Shown here: positions 11,706 through 24,608 of the stretch, piece after piece
How the letters are laid out: every line of letters begins with the position of its first letter
How positions within the stretch are numbered: position 1 is the first letter of the stretch
Source: Campylorhamphus procurvoides
Lineage: Eukaryota; Chordata; Aves; Passeriformes; Dendrocolaptidae
NCBI GenBank assembly: GCA_013396655.1
Contig: WBMV01001117.1
Span: forward strand, 1,270,323 to 1,334,322
Direction of reading: 5' to 3'
DNA length: 64,000 nucleotides
Notes under the pieces: generated by a model
The model's input: only the letters and a program-made list of their open reading frames with translations
Told to the model about the DNA's origin: nothing
Database searches by the model: none
Program-made: the position numbers and the translations under genes

Positions 11706-11989
11706 TTAAAGACTCCCTCAATAATTTTGCAAGCCCAGTGACAGAGATGTTGCTGTCTGTCACATGGAACCCATCTCTGCTAGCCCTGTTTCCCCAAGCA
11801 CAGCTTTCTGGCTGTAGAAATCCAAGGGCTGCCAGTAACACCTGCCACACAGGTGGGTGTTACTCTGCAGAATGTTTGCCCCAGCCCAGGCCATTCTCTC
11901 TGCCCAGGAGGAACAAGAAAAATGTCACCCAGCCTCCCCATCGCTGCTGCTGATGCTAAGAAAGCTAAAGGAATTTGGGGTGGTTTTAT

Positions 11990-13475
11990 TATGACAAAGG
12001 AAAAAAAGGGTTTAATGCAATGTACAGGATAAAATACGCCTGTAAATGTAAACTGGGGGCTCAGTTCCCCCTGGGTATCACTACAGTCATGCTGAAACAA
12101 TTTTGGAAGTGATAAATCAGTGAAGATTAACACAATTGCAAATAGGTGCCTTTAGGACACTATAGGCAATAAATTTTCAGTATACAGAGCTCTTTAGAAA
12201 CCACTTAATGTGAAACATATATTTCCCAGATGTTTTATATATTTAAATGAGTACATTTCACCAATACATTCCAAGTCATGTCTCTCACAGAGCTCTTAAA
12301 AGGCTTTAGCAAGACCATAATTAAGGGTATTATCAGGAAATCTGAAATTTAGCTAGTGCTGAAGCGACATGATGTAATGATAGTTTTAGCATCTATGTGA
12401 AAAAAGTACCTGGCAGTCTTAAGTCACTGCTGGTTCTTCCTCTCTCCCTCTTTTTCTTCATTTGAGAGCTGAACTTCCACCTCAGCCCCCTGGTTACTCA
12501 CATTTTGTCCCTTAGGACATGGTTCTCTTGGGAGTAGTGCCTAATTAAGCAGGTCGTGGACCTTCCACTTTACCCCCATCTCTTCATTCACATCCCACTT
12601 CATCTGGAGCTATCCAGATGGCTGAACACTGAATGGTAATCAAAATTAATGGGGTTTAAAAAATAATCCTGGGGAGAAAATGTTGAAGTGCGGAGTGTTT
12701 TCACTTGGACTTGTTTTCTGATGCAGCATAGTGCAAAGGCCCAGTATTTGTTATTTAGGAAAACCAAAAGCGGTAAGGAGAGATGGAAGCAAAAGGCTGA
12801 GGATGGGGAGGCCTTAACTCCTACTCTGAGTGAGCTGCTGACAGAAATGTGGTCTGAATCCCAAATCCTGGAAGAAATTGACTGGAGAAAAAGAAAGGGA
12901 AAAGTAAGGCATTTCTGCAAGGCAGAAACACTTTGTTTCCTTCTCCCTAGTACAGTGTAATAGAAAAAAGCTGTTTTCTCTCACATTGATATAATATTTA
13001 TCAAGACACAAAATCGTGTAATTTTTCAGTATTGACTCACCTGTGTCAGTGCAGAAAAGAAACTGCTCAGCCATCAGTTTTCTGCCACATTTTATCTAAA
13101 CTGGAGGCTATTGAACAGAACCCAGCAATATTTGAAGGTAGAAACAAAATAGGTAGTAACTCCAGCTGCTGCTGTTTCACTGTGTGTATCAACACATCCA
13201 CTACAAAATTTTCTAAATAAACAAGCATTCTGGGTCTGCTGTAGGGAAACATTTTTTGAAAAGAATGAAAAATGCGCATCCAATTCTTGTTGTGTATCAA
13301 AGAAACATATTCCACTTCATTCATTTCTATCATAGATCTCAAAGCATTTTTAATTGTTGTACTTTTTTCCTGTGCTACTTAGAGTAAAAAAAGTAGTGAA
13401 AATCACATGAAAAGAAGTTTTAAACTCTACAGAAAGGTCATTTTAGGTTCTGTGGGACTTCCTCCAGAAAGAACA
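11990..13475. other. Intergenic, no recognisable feature
   Basis: AT-rich sequence with scattered short frames (for example 12600-12960) on both strands. None has a splice context or protein-like composition that I can support. Confidence 0.55.
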
Positions 13476-13479
13476 AAAC

Positions 13480-14350
13480 TGAAGTTCCATTTGAGCAGGA
13501 TTATTAGAGTTGGTTAGAAATTCAACACTGTCTTTCATAGAACAATCAGCTTTTGAAAACTTTCCTGGCAAAAAAAAATTGTTAAGTTTTTATCTTTTTT
13601 TTTATTTACAGCTGTCTTCTCCATATAAAAATATATTTAATTTTCAAAAAATCAAAACTGAGTGCTATTAACTGCATACAATTGATAATCACCTGTCGGA
13701 ATACAGAATTCTGAATAACATCCCTAAATTAGAGAAGTACTCTCAAGTAAGTTGCACAATGATATCTAGGAAGGACTCATCACACAAACAGAAGGTTGAG
13801 GGACCGAAGACAATATGGTACTAATTCCAGAGAAACCACCAACAGAATTCACAGGAATAGAACTTACACAAGAGCTACTAGTAATAAATAAATATAATAG
13901 AGAAGCTCAGAAAGTTGCAACACAGGCATTTCTCTGAAATGATTCTACAAGCTACAGAATATTACCTAGGAGGGTAGAGGACTCAAGCTAAAAACTTTAA
14001 TTTCCAGGAAGAACTTATTGAAGCATTTCTAATAGCTCAACAAAAGGCCCAGGCTGTGCATCTTGGAACGTAAGCCTGGCAGCAACAAAAGTACTTCAGA
14101 AAACTTAACTGGCCAGGTTATATCCAGTTAAGTGATTTTCATGCAAGCAAAGAACAGGGTTGACCTTGGATGACTTAATGGACATGAGTTCTCAATTTGT
14201 TATGATTTTGAAGCAGGGAGTTTTAGAACCAGAATAGCAAAGTGGCATTTAGTATAGGAAAGTGGTATTTAATGTTCTTTATCTAATAGCATCTCATCCA
14301 TGAGAAGGAATATGACACTCACTAGCTGGAAGGAGTTTCTGCCATCACAG
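13480..14350 (-). repeat. Inverted duplication, left arm
   Basis: The reverse complement of this stretch matches 15910-17150 in order, with substitutions and several deletions. Shared blocks include GCTGTGATGGCAGAAACTCC, GAGCTATTAGAAATGCT, CAATAAGTTCTTCCTGGAAAT and CTGTGAATTCTGTTGGTGG. The family is not recognised; it may be two copies of an unknown dispersed repeat or an inverted local duplication. Confidence 0.75.
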
Positions 14351-14359
14351 CTGGTTTGT

Positions 14360-15905
14360 ACAGTCTCTCCCAGCTGGGCACCTGCTGTACAGTCTGTCAG
14401 CATGACCCTTATCTGCAAGGCTGGGGGAAAAAGTGTTCAATGACTGAAATTTCCACTGGCTAACACTGTCACAGTTGTTTTGAACACTGTGTATTAAACA
14501 GGACCAGAAAGACTGTGAAGTAGATGTAAGTGGGAACTGAGTTAGAGAAACAACCCAAACTCTCCAAGCTCTGTATAAACAGGTGAAAAGCACAGCCAAA
14601 ACATCATACCTGAATAACACAATGCTTTTTTAGCAACAATCAGCCAATTAACAATAAGAGAATTTTATGACAGTTTTCTGTCTAAAAATATGTTATATGT
14701 GGAGGATTTTCATGTATTTGGGTTAACTTTTTCTGATAAGTAATATACAGTACATTGGTTTGCTACATGCCAGTTACAAGGTGGGGGTTTTGTGATTTAA
14801 ACTCAAAAAGTATTTATGCAAAACTCCAAGATTTAATGCATGTCAGTATTTTATTTCTTGCACAGTTAACCTATGATGCTTTCTACCTGCAAAGTTCTGT
14901 CTCGGGAGTCTCCACCACTGCTGGGAAGTTGAGCTCCACTTCCACAAAGTCAGTGTGTTACTTCTCTGTGCCTTTATAAAAGAAAAAAAAAACCCTACCA
15001 GCAGGAGAAAACGGTAATTTAAAAAAAGGCAGGTAATAAGTTTTGTAAGCCTCAGCTTTTTTAATGAAAAGGGAAAGGCATGAAGAGAATCCTGTTGGTC
15101 TGGATTCTCTTTTCTGCAAGGATAAAACTAATAGTCAAGGTTGCCTTTGTGTGGGACACCTTCACAAAGGGATCTTATCAGAGATCGTGGGTTCTGGGAG
15201 CTAGATCAGATTATTAAAAGCTGTAGTAGTTTGCGTTATTTGACTCAGTCAAAAAGGTTATTTTCTTTACAGGCAATTTTTTAAACTGGCCAAAGAACAT
15301 GAAACTCATACCTGAAGTTGGTACGACCCACCACTTCTTCACAAACTAGTGACCTGTGACAAGCTGAAACTGAAATCTACACTCTGTCAATTTATTCTCC
15401 CTTCTGTAGTCTTGTAAACGGCAAAACAAACTAACCAACCCTAGTTTTTCAGAAGTTAGCTGGACTGCATTCCTCAGGGGTGCAGCACCACATCTGCATT
15501 TCATGTAAACTGTTGCTCCATACTTGACTAACTTTAAACATCCTTTACAAAATGCAATGGGACAGCGAGTTCTGTGATCTTAGTCTTGACATTTCAATTT
15601 TCCAACCTAGAACACTTCATTGACTAAGGAAACACATAGCAATAGCAACAACACACCAGCAAAGACCTCAGGAATCAGGATAGGACAGGAAAAGGATAAT
15701 ATGAAGACAGATATGTCTACTTTGCCAGCTTCAAAATGGTAACTAAAATTCATTAACATCTGATGGCTGCTAACAGGCTTAGATAAATTAAATGGGTGGT
15801 GTCAGTCAAACATTACTAAAGAGACATGGTTACTCTTCACGACACTTAAAAGTATGATTTGATACGCACTGATGGACAGATTAAGAAGTAATTTCTGTAA
15901 TGACA
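14360..15905. other. Spacer between the inverted arms
   Basis: About 1.5 kb of AT-rich DNA between the two inverted copies. No coding or RNA feature is seen. Confidence 0.5.
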
Positions 15906-15909
15906 GAAA

Positions 15910-17150
15910 CTGGCTGTGATGGCAGAAACTCCTTCCAACTAGTGAGTGCCACTGCATTCATTCTAATGTATGAGATGCTGCTAGATACAGAACATTAAAT
16001 AACCACTTTTCTCTATTAAATGCCACTTTGCTATTCTGATTCCAAAACTCCCTGCTTCAAACTCAAAACAGATCCAGAACTCATGTCTTTTTAGTCATCT
16101 AACGCCATCATTCCTCTGCTTGCAAGAAAATCACTTCCTTGGATGTAGCCTATCTTGGTTTAAACCCAGCTGGCAACTCAGCCTCACAGAGCTGCTTGCT
16201 CGCTCTCCCCTGGTGGGGATAGGGGAGAGAAACAGAAAAGTGAGATAACTCACAGGCTGAGATAAAGAGAGTTTAACAGGTAAAGCAAAAACCACACACA
16301 CGCGCAAAGCAAAACAAGGAACTCATCCTATGGGCAAGCATGGGAACCCTGTTCAGCCATCTCCAGGAAAGCAGGGCTCTGGCACCTCTAAGGGTTAATG
16401 GGGAAGACAAACACCACCCCTCTGAATCCCCCCCATCTTTCTTCCTCCCCCCACTGTATATGCTGAGCAGATGATGTAAGGTATGGGATATCCCTGTGGT
16501 CTCTGTTGGGGTCAGCTGTCCCACCTGTGTCCCTCCTTGTGTGGCCCCAACCTCCTTGCTGGTGGGGTGTTGTGAGAGGCAGAAAAGGCCTTGATGCTGT
16601 GTAAGCACCGCCCAGCAACACCTCAAACATCGCTGTGTTATCAACATCATTTGCATAAATCCAAAACAGCCCTGTAGTAGCTACTATGAAGAAAATGAAC
16701 TGTATCCTAGCCAAAACAAACCCAAGCCTCACCAATTAAGTTTTCAGAGGTACTGAAAGGCTTCTAAGAAGCACAGCTTGGGCCTTTTGCTGAGCTATTA
16801 GAAATGCTGCAATAAGTTCTTCCTGGAAATGAATGTTCTAAGCTTGAGTTATCTACACTCAGGTTATCTCTCAGATTATCTACATTCTTCTGTAGTCTGT
16901 AGCAAGGAAAATAATCTGAGCTTCATCATTTCTTTTTTCCTATTGTCAGTTTCTCTTATTCACGTCCCTTTCCTGTGAATTCTGTTGGTGGTTTCTCTGG
17001 AATTGGTACCACATGGTCTTTTGTCCTCTAACACTCTGTTCTGGCAATGAGTCATTTTTCAAAAAGTGATTAGCCTGTGAAATAAAGTTTTGAATTTTTA
17101 ACCAAATCAAATTGAACTTCAGTTTTACTAAAACAAAGGTGTCTTGTTTT
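15910..17150 (+). repeat. Inverted duplication, right arm (interrupted by an LTR)
   Basis: This is the partner of 13480-14350 in opposite orientation, about 1.56 kb away. The match breaks at 16151 and resumes at about 16727, exactly around the solo LTR, then continues to the block CTGTGAATTCTGTTGGTGG near 16974 and beyond. The LTR therefore entered this arm after the duplication. Confidence 0.75.
16151..16724 (-). mobile_element. Solo LTR of avian ERVL-type endogenous retrovirus
   Basis: Read on the minus strand it begins with a GGGTTTGTTTTGGCTAGGAT-type start and ends GCTGGGTTTAAACCAAGAT, which I recognise as the two ends of a common avian ERVL LTR. It is about 574 bp, with a TATATA-like box about midway on the minus strand. 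The flanks are TAGCC on the left and AAGCC on the right, a possible imperfect target duplication. There is no internal viral sequence, so it is a solo LTR left by recombination. Confidence 0.8.
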
Positions 17151-17489
17151 CTTTCACATTTTTGAATTTTAGCTCTTTGGTAAGAAACATGAAAGAAAAT
17201 AGTATATGTCACGTACAACTTACTATTGGAAATTTTATAGTTCCTTTTGGTTTGGATCCCATGGCCCAATAGATAGGCAAAATCATATTCACCACAAAGT
17301 CCTAAGTTCTTTCTCTAAGGATTCCTGCAGAACAGAAATTATTTTTTTCTACAGTATAAAACCAATGGTTCTTTTCATGTGAGTAGCACTTCAAAGTGAA
17401 AAAAAAATTACAATTAAAAATACTTTGAGATCTGCGTAGAACTAAATGAAGCAAAAATGGGGGTTTTGGTACATAATAAGAATTAGCTA

Positions 17490-17625
17490 CAGGGGCTGTG
17501 GAGGCTCCACCCCTGAAAATACCCAAAATCTGTCTGGGAATACTCCCGGACAGCAAGGGCGTTAGGGATGATGACCTCCAGAGGCCCTTCCCACCTTTGC
17601 CTTTCTGTGGTGCTGGAATAGAGAA
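17490..17625 (+). mobile_element. CR1 3'-end fragment, plus orientation
   Basis: The plus strand has the last codons and 3' tail of CR1 in sense: GGCTGTGGAGGCTCCACCCC, then the region where CR1 has GGATGATCTCCAGAGGTCCC (here GGATGATGACCTCCAGAGGC). It is short and 5' truncated. Confidence 0.75.
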
Positions 17626-17879
17626 GCTTTTCCAAAAGCATATGTAGACAAGGTTGAAGCCACCTGTTATCCCTCACCTGAGAGATGGGTGCTTGTAATG
17701 AGGGAAGGGGGATTTTACAAATGAGAAGGGCTGATGGCCCAAGCAATTAAGTGCCTGTCAAGGACTGAGGCAGCTTAATGGTCCAAAAGGTCTCAAGATG
17801 TGCTCCTGAATGTATGTAAATTTGTGGTGGTCTGTCCATAACACAGCGTTCCAGACCTGTTTTGTGTTTAATGCTGTCA

Positions 17880-18078
17880 GTGCATTCTCCAATTTGTGGT
17901 GTCTGCTATCATAGAGACATTTTATATTCTTTAAATTCTGATGTATTTCACTAGTATTTGTGAAGGTGATGGACTCTCCATAACTGCTGAATGAGCTTAG
18001 GCCTGCTTTAAACAATTCAGAGTCCAGAACACTGAACAGCAGAAGCAGCAACAGGAGCAAGCTGGCAAAAAAAAAGTT
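17880..18078 (-). repeat. Unknown dispersed repeat, copy 1
   Basis: The reverse complement matches 26565-26775 over about 190 bp at high identity, starting GCCAGCTTGCTCCTGTTGCT. The family is not recognised. Both copies have an open frame in the same sense with a leucine-rich start, but the two frames diverge at their ends and neither has gene structure. Confidence 0.7.
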
Positions 18079-18129
18079 GATGTAATGGCCTAGCTAAATC
18101 ATCCATCAAAAATAATGAAGCTCTTAAGA

Positions 18130-19265
18130 AGTCTCTATGTTCTTGACCCATTTTCAAGGATCACACCCTGTGAGCTCAAGAGCAGTCCATTCCATTGAGG
18201 AGGAAATCAAGCACAGGCAGAAGCAGGCCTGCAGGGATGCACAAGAAACTCCAGACCAGAGAAAAGCATAAAAAGAAAGTGTTCAAGAGGTGAAAGAAGG
18301 GACAGGTGACACAGGAGGAATGTAGAGATACTGTCGGAGTGCGCAGGGATGTTATCAAAGGCAAAGCCCAACTTGGAATTCAGTTTACAGGGATAGGAAG
18401 GTTTAACAAGAAAGGTTTCTACAAGTCGATAAGCATGGAAAAGGTGGGCCCACTGGTGACAAAGGACATATAAAAAAGTGACAATGCCACCTTTGCCTCA
18501 GTCTTTAGTGGTAGCATTTACATTTAGGAATCCCAGGCACTTGAGGACATAGGGAGATGCAGGCCAAGAAAGACTTATTGTCACTGGAGAAGGATCAGGT
18601 TAGGGAATATTTAAATAAACCAGTCCCTGGGACCTGATGGGCTGCACCCACAAGTGCCAAGAGAACCAGCTGATGACATTTGATAATCTTCAGAGAAATC
18701 AGGGGAAGGTTCCTGAGGAGTGGAAGAAAGGAAACATCACTTCTACCTTCAAGAAGGGCAAGGAGGAAGAGGAGATGGGTAACTAGAGGCTGGTCAGCCT
18801 CACCTCAGTCCCAGGAAAAGTGGCAGAGCAAATAAACCTGGAAGCTATTTCAGACATACGAAGGTCAAATAGGCAGTGTGGGGCAGTCACCACAGATTTG
18901 TCACACTTAATCAACCTGACAGCCTTCTCTGAGTAGGTGACTGGCTCAGAGATGAGGGCAGAGCAGTGAAGGCTGTTTGTATTGACTTCACTATGGCTTT
19001 TGACACTGATCCCCATAATATCCCAATAGACAAACTGGTCATGTGTGTGTTAAGTAAGTGGGCAGTGAGGTGGGCTGAAAATTGGCTGAGCTGCCACAGT
19101 CATTAATGATCTTGATGATGGGACAGAGCACCAGTGGCAGACAACACAAAACCCAGAGGAGTGCTTGGTACATCAGATAGTTGTGCCACCATTCAGAGGG
19201 ACCTGGACAGGCTACGCCAATGAGTCAACAGAAAGCTCTTGGAGTTCCACACAGGGAAATAAAAA
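18130..19265 (+). mobile_element. CR1 LINE, ORF2 reverse-transcriptase region
   Basis: The plus strand follows CR1 ORF2 in sense: the linker before RT (AAGGTGGGCCCACTGGTGAC), the segment CCTGGGACCTGATGGGCTGC, then ACCTTCAAGAAGGGCAAGGA, and the stretch corresponding to the RT A motif near 18985. Frame breaks are frequent, so the element is dead. The end near 19265 matches the CR1 region encoding GTKWSI-type residues. Confidence 0.85.
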
Positions 19266-19269
19266 CCCA

Positions 19270-22200
19270 ACCAAACTAGTAGATCCTTAAAGAAACTGTA
19301 ATTGATCAGAAACAAAAGATATTACAGAAACAGTAACCACAATAGCTAATCTCATTCAATGTATAATTTCACATGCTGTGCCAGCCCACTTAGAGCTCTC
19401 AGCCCTTACAGGATCTGACAGCAGGTACATTAAACCTCTGGCAGGTCCTAGCTGAATCCAATTCCCTCTTATATACCCTAACACTTCACAGCCTGAATGA
19501 AATCCTCAGGAGATTGTCTTATCAAAATTCTCTATTCAAGATACTATGTCTTTCTACTGGAAAAAACCCCAAGCAACACTCTACTTGAAACACTCAACTA
19601 AGTTATTAGCTTGTCTATTTTTTTTTCCTTTGTGGACAATTACATGTCAATTAACATACCTCAGAGGTTAGATTCAGCCTCTTACTGAATTCAGTTATCT
19701 AGAAGAGAGGAATTTAGTTTTAACTAATTAGCTTAATCATTAGTTGTTAATAATTTAATAGTAACCAGAATTTTCTGAGAGGCATGGTACACAGCCAGCA
19801 TTCACCAGTGGTTGACCATGAGCTAAAAAATACATTTTTGTTTGTTGGGGTTTTTTTTCTCTGATCTGCTGACAGAGAATACCCAGGTTGGAGTTCATGC
19901 TGTGCCATCACTTCTTCTCAGCCTGCAGCCCCATGATTCACGGATTACAGTGACAAGGGACACAAGGATGGGAAGTAGATGTTGTGGGGCTACGTACTGG
20001 GCTGTGCAAGTTTAACCCCCCTTTCTTTGAGGGGTGGATGGGACCAAAACTTTTCTGTCAAGAGTGAAGAACCCACTATGATGACAGTGCCAAAAAGGTG
20101 GTGAATCCACTGGAATTGCATGTTTGCCAGGTGTCAAGCCTCATAAAAACAGTTGCTAAAACACCAGAGCAAGTGCTAAGACAAATTCTGATATGACATT
20201 AAAGAGTAGCAGCACCAGTAGGTGGACTGCTCTGCAAGAGAGGCTGCATACCCCTGAGTTTTTTCAGGCTTCAGATTAATTCTTGCCTTTTTTTGGTTCT
20301 GCCAGAAAGCAGAAGTGTTGTGCTCTGCACAGCACTGATCACCGCTCTTGAGAACACAGAAATCCATCTAAAAAACAAAGCTGGCTGTGTTGGCAAAAGC
20401 ACTGGGAAAGTCAGTGACCATTTGACCAAGAAACTATCCTGTCTCAGCCTTGGCACTGTAGCTCAAGAAAAACCACCAATGGCACAAAACATGCCAATCC
20501 AGACACGGCAAGTCAAGAGAAACAGTGAAGTGACTCAGTGAGGAGGAATTTCCGCAGTTACCTCTCCTTCACCTCTGGGATGAGCTGGCAACAGATCCTG
20601 CACCTGGTGCTCAGCACAGTCTGGCAACAGGCTGTAGGCACTGGCAAGGGCAGGCTGAATACAGCCTTAGGCAAAGTAAGAGCAGTGACTTGGCATTAAG
20701 AACAAAAACACCATTGGAAGAAGGAAGGCAGGGTACACAAACACCAGAGTGTAGCACAGGTCCCAGGCCTCACAGAGGCTGCAGGCAAGATAAACTATTG
20801 ATGTTTTTTAAGGTTTTACAGATAGGAAAAGGGAACAAATGCCAAGGTGAGTTAATAATGCACGAGCTGTGATCAGCCCCACCAAGGACACGAGTTTGCT
20901 GTGATGCATACCCCAGCTTTTCAGCAGGAGGTGAAGGCAAAGGGCAGAAACCTGTGTACTGATGAGGTCAAAACTCTTCCATGTGGAGTACTTGTGGCAC
21001 AAAAACAATGCTGTATCCTGTAGCTTGTTTCCTTAGTTCTGCAGCCTGCCCAGCTCAGGCTTCACTGAGTCCCATCATCTCCAAAAATCCCTGTCTGCTG
21101 TGCCCTCAGGCACAGTGATCTCACCTTGCAGATGTTCTTCCTGCTCTAGGGAAAGCATTTCCAAGGAACTCTCCAAGAGGCAGTGTTCCTTTTCTTCTGT
21201 TCATAGCTGTCTTAATCAGACATTTTATTTTTCCCCAGGTAGTGCTCATTATGCTGGCTCACGAGTTTCTTAGCTCATCAATTCTGCATTCTGTTCAAAT
21301 GCAGTCAAAATGCCAACATAAATAACTCAATGTACTGGCTGAGCTTAAGTTACAATAACAATTATTAGAACAAAATGACAGTCATCACATCAAGGTGGTA
21401 CTAACTGGGAGCCAGGAGACATGAAATTGCTTTGTTGCTCTAAGACCTTGTTTGTTTGGCAAGAAATTTTTCAACCTTATTGTACCTCAAATTCTCTGAA
21501 ACAGGAGGGGTGCATTGTCAAATGTGGCTTCTTTGCTGTATCCAAGAGAATAAGATCCACCCTAAGAAGTGCAATAAAAGCAGCATTGTTAAATCCAAGT
21601 TCCCTCCTACCTTTCTGAGGAGTAAGAACTACTGAAAAATTTAGTGAGGGAGACAGAAATCATGCATGTGCTAAATAACACAAACTGGATTCTGAGCTGC
21701 TTAGTGTCCAGCAGTGTCAGAACCTTACACATCATCAGGGATGGGCTTAAATGTGCAGCCAGGCATTCTGTGGGAGTTCATAATTCCTTATTTTGTCCAG
21801 AGTTGGAAAGGACTGACCTGCTCTTCATGGAGGCCTGACATGTATTGTACTTTAAAAACCAGCTGGGTCCCAGAATGGCTGGAGCTGTTGAAGATTATGT
21901 TCAGCTGCAATTATTAGGGTGCTCACTACAGCCATCAGTAGTGTGTGTTTCTAGTTGGAAAGCAATCTGTTTTTACTAATTGATATTTTACTAGCTACTG
22001 ACACAGTAGCTAGTCCTCTTTATTTCAATCCCCCAAATCACTAATCCACAAAAAGATAAAACACAAAAGATATTGCCTTTTAACCCCCAATACTAAATAA
22101 AAGAAAACAAGAACTGAGGACCATATCCAGTACATCAGGACACACGACTATTTTGGCCAAGTCTTCTAGTGTCACATTACATGGATAAAGCAGTGATGCA

Positions 22201-24590
22201 TATTCTGGGATTGCACAGATCATCCTTCTTGTGTTTAGAGACACTATAATGAACAAAATTATACAATAAAAAAGTGTTATTGTGTACTACAGTAATTTAA
22301 CTGCTTCTTACAGCAGATAATGTGGCCCTAAGTTATAATGTTCCTATGTTCCAGAACAGTTTGTGGTAGCTTTTTTCATTTACTTCACATTATACTAAAA
22401 CTAGTTATTGGACTGATACTCAACTGGAAAGCTTTTATCAAAAGGTAGACAGTTAAATTTGACTATACATCAGTACTTAGCATGAGATAAATACAGGAGT
22501 TGCTAGATTATCTAATATAACTGGATTTATAGTTGCCAAGCAATCACATGAGACCAAATTGTTATAGCAGAAAAATTAAGAACTGTCTCAGTTCAAACAA
22601 ACTGAAAAACAGTAACATGAAATATGCCAGCAGTAAAATGAAAAAAATTTACATTTTAATGTGAAAATACAAATCATAGCATCATCGGGGAATGCTTTCT
22701 TGCACATATGCACAGAGGAAGTATGCAAAGAAGTCCTTACTATCCAGATTCCAGATTGTGGTACAAAGGTTCACAACACAGTGTTACTAAAGATCCATCT
22801 CTAGATGGATCATTTTGCTGCCATTCTTATCCTTCAGCTGAAAGAATCTATTTATGAAGTGTGAAATCTTCCTTCCAGAAGCACTCTTGCCTCCTCTGGA
22901 AGCTCCCTAGGCTCAGACTGCGCTTCCCTGTATAGAGTCCTCATCCTGCAGCCCTGACATCCTATGGAAGGTCTCTACTAATGTATTAGCTTCAGTAACT
23001 ATGCTAATTCTAGGACTTGCTATCAACAGCAACCACATAGTGTTTTTCCCAGTGTATTTTCTACCTCCTCCTCCTTCATAAATAAAATCCAAGCAGTATC
23101 TATTCCTTAGAGAACATGTAAAATTATCTATCGTAAAGTGTGTCTATTCAATTCCCAACTTACCTGGCCATTGGGCAGGAGGAGGCTGTTTGCACAAGTG
23201 CTGCTGAGACCAACTAAAAGTAGTCCCAAGACAGAACTAACATCTTAAACTAGAGAAAGCAGAGGAACTCCCTGCAGCAAAGTTCTGTGATCTCTGGAAA
23301 TATGTGCTGTGGAAGATACTGTCTGTATAAAGAATTTTAATAAAATCTTATCTATTTTCCTGTCTTTTAAATATGGCCTTTCTGTCCTAATTAAAGATAG
23401 ACCAAGAAAGCCCCAGAGATACATATGCATCCTCTGTGCTGTTCATTTCCTGATTACGCACTCTAGATTTTTGCTACTAACAAACCAAAAGAGAAAAAAG
23501 AGCTTTGTAAATGTTGAAATATTGCCAACAGCTGTACTGTTCCTTTTTCAAACATAGGTATCCAGGGAGAAAGGTACCCCTGGGTGTCTTATTCTCTGTT
23601 TAGGAGGAAAACAAAATAAGAGAACTGAAATATTTAAAATCCCTACATGGAGTAAATGAAGAACAAATACAGGAGGGGAAAAGAAAACCCTCAGTGGTGT
23701 GTTTGTGGAGCACCTGGGGGTCATCGTTCTGACTGGCACAGAGACAAGTTTCATTAGCATTGCATGAAAGATATGAACTCATCTAACCATGAGTGAAAAA
23801 GTTTTGATTGCAGTTTTTTGGAGGAAAAAGCCACTTCTGTACTTTCAAGAGGGCAAGAGGAAATTAATACCAGCATTTCAAGCATCCTGTTTACCTCCTT
23901 TTCTCCCTGAACTGAGTGGCAATCCCACTTCTCTGTCCCCAGGGTGAGGGAGGGACTTACCTGGGTGAAGGAGTGAAGGGCATAACTCACCAGCAGGCCA
24001 CATGGTGTGTGCAGTTCACTCCTGCCCTGCTCACCACTTCGACTGAAAGCACTGCAGTGAGCACCAGCACCCAAGCTCAGCTCTCTGCACCCTTGGAAAA
24101 CACCCCAGGACGCCCCACTGGCTCAAGAAACAGCCAAGAGCTGCCAGGACTTCCCCAGCAAGGGGACCTAAAGTCACCCCCCCCTGTAAAGGGGGGACCT
24201 CTGAGAAGGTCCTATCCTTATCCTGAAGGACAGAAGAGCTCCCTAAGCAAAGGGAGCAACCACAATACCCTCTGTTTCCCCAGGGGATCAAAGTCACAGC
24301 TTCTGCCAGACTAGACAGACATGCCTGGAGCTTGAGTGAAAGCTAAATATAGGAGCATCAGACAGTGATGACAAAAACACCTACCCATGTGGCTGTGCTC
24401 AGGGACTGAAAAAAGAGCAATCTATTTTCCTACAGATTCACCATATAAGCTCAGAGGCAGCGCTGCCTCTTCCCTCAACACTCCTGTGGAAGATTAATAG
24501 ATATCTGAGGAAAGAGCAAGGTGTATCTCTGACTCAGGTTTCTTTCATTTATTAACCACTTCCGAGTTTCATCTGCTTTTTTCCAGGTTT
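19270..24590. other. Intergenic, no recognisable feature
   Basis: A long stretch of AT-rich intergenic DNA. I looked for exons of a third gene between ASPG and TDRD9 and found none. Frames such as 23916-24314 are proline-rich and low in sequence complexity, without splice support. Confidence 0.5.
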
Positions 24591-24591
24591 G

Positions 24592-24608
24592 TTTTTTTTT
24601 TTTTTTTT
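24592..24608. repeat. Poly(T) tract
   Basis: A run of 17 T. It could be the tail of a retroposed sequence on the minus strand, but no such sequence is recognisable beside it. Confidence 0.7.

Noticed and set aside
17758..18060. Leucine-rich frame as a signal-peptide protein or envelope fragment
   Set aside because: The frame comes from a dispersed repeat also present at 26565-26775. The hydrophobic start is a CTG/CTT repeat, the frames of the two copies diverge, and no viral motif is visible.
18783..19016. 77-codon minus-strand frame
   Set aside because: It is the antisense of a CR1 reverse-transcriptase region and has no gene evidence.
23916..24314. 132-codon proline-rich plus-strand frame
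   Set aside because: It has low-complexity Pro/Ser/Thr composition, no recognisable domain, no convincing splice or promoter context, and a similar frame on the opposite strand.
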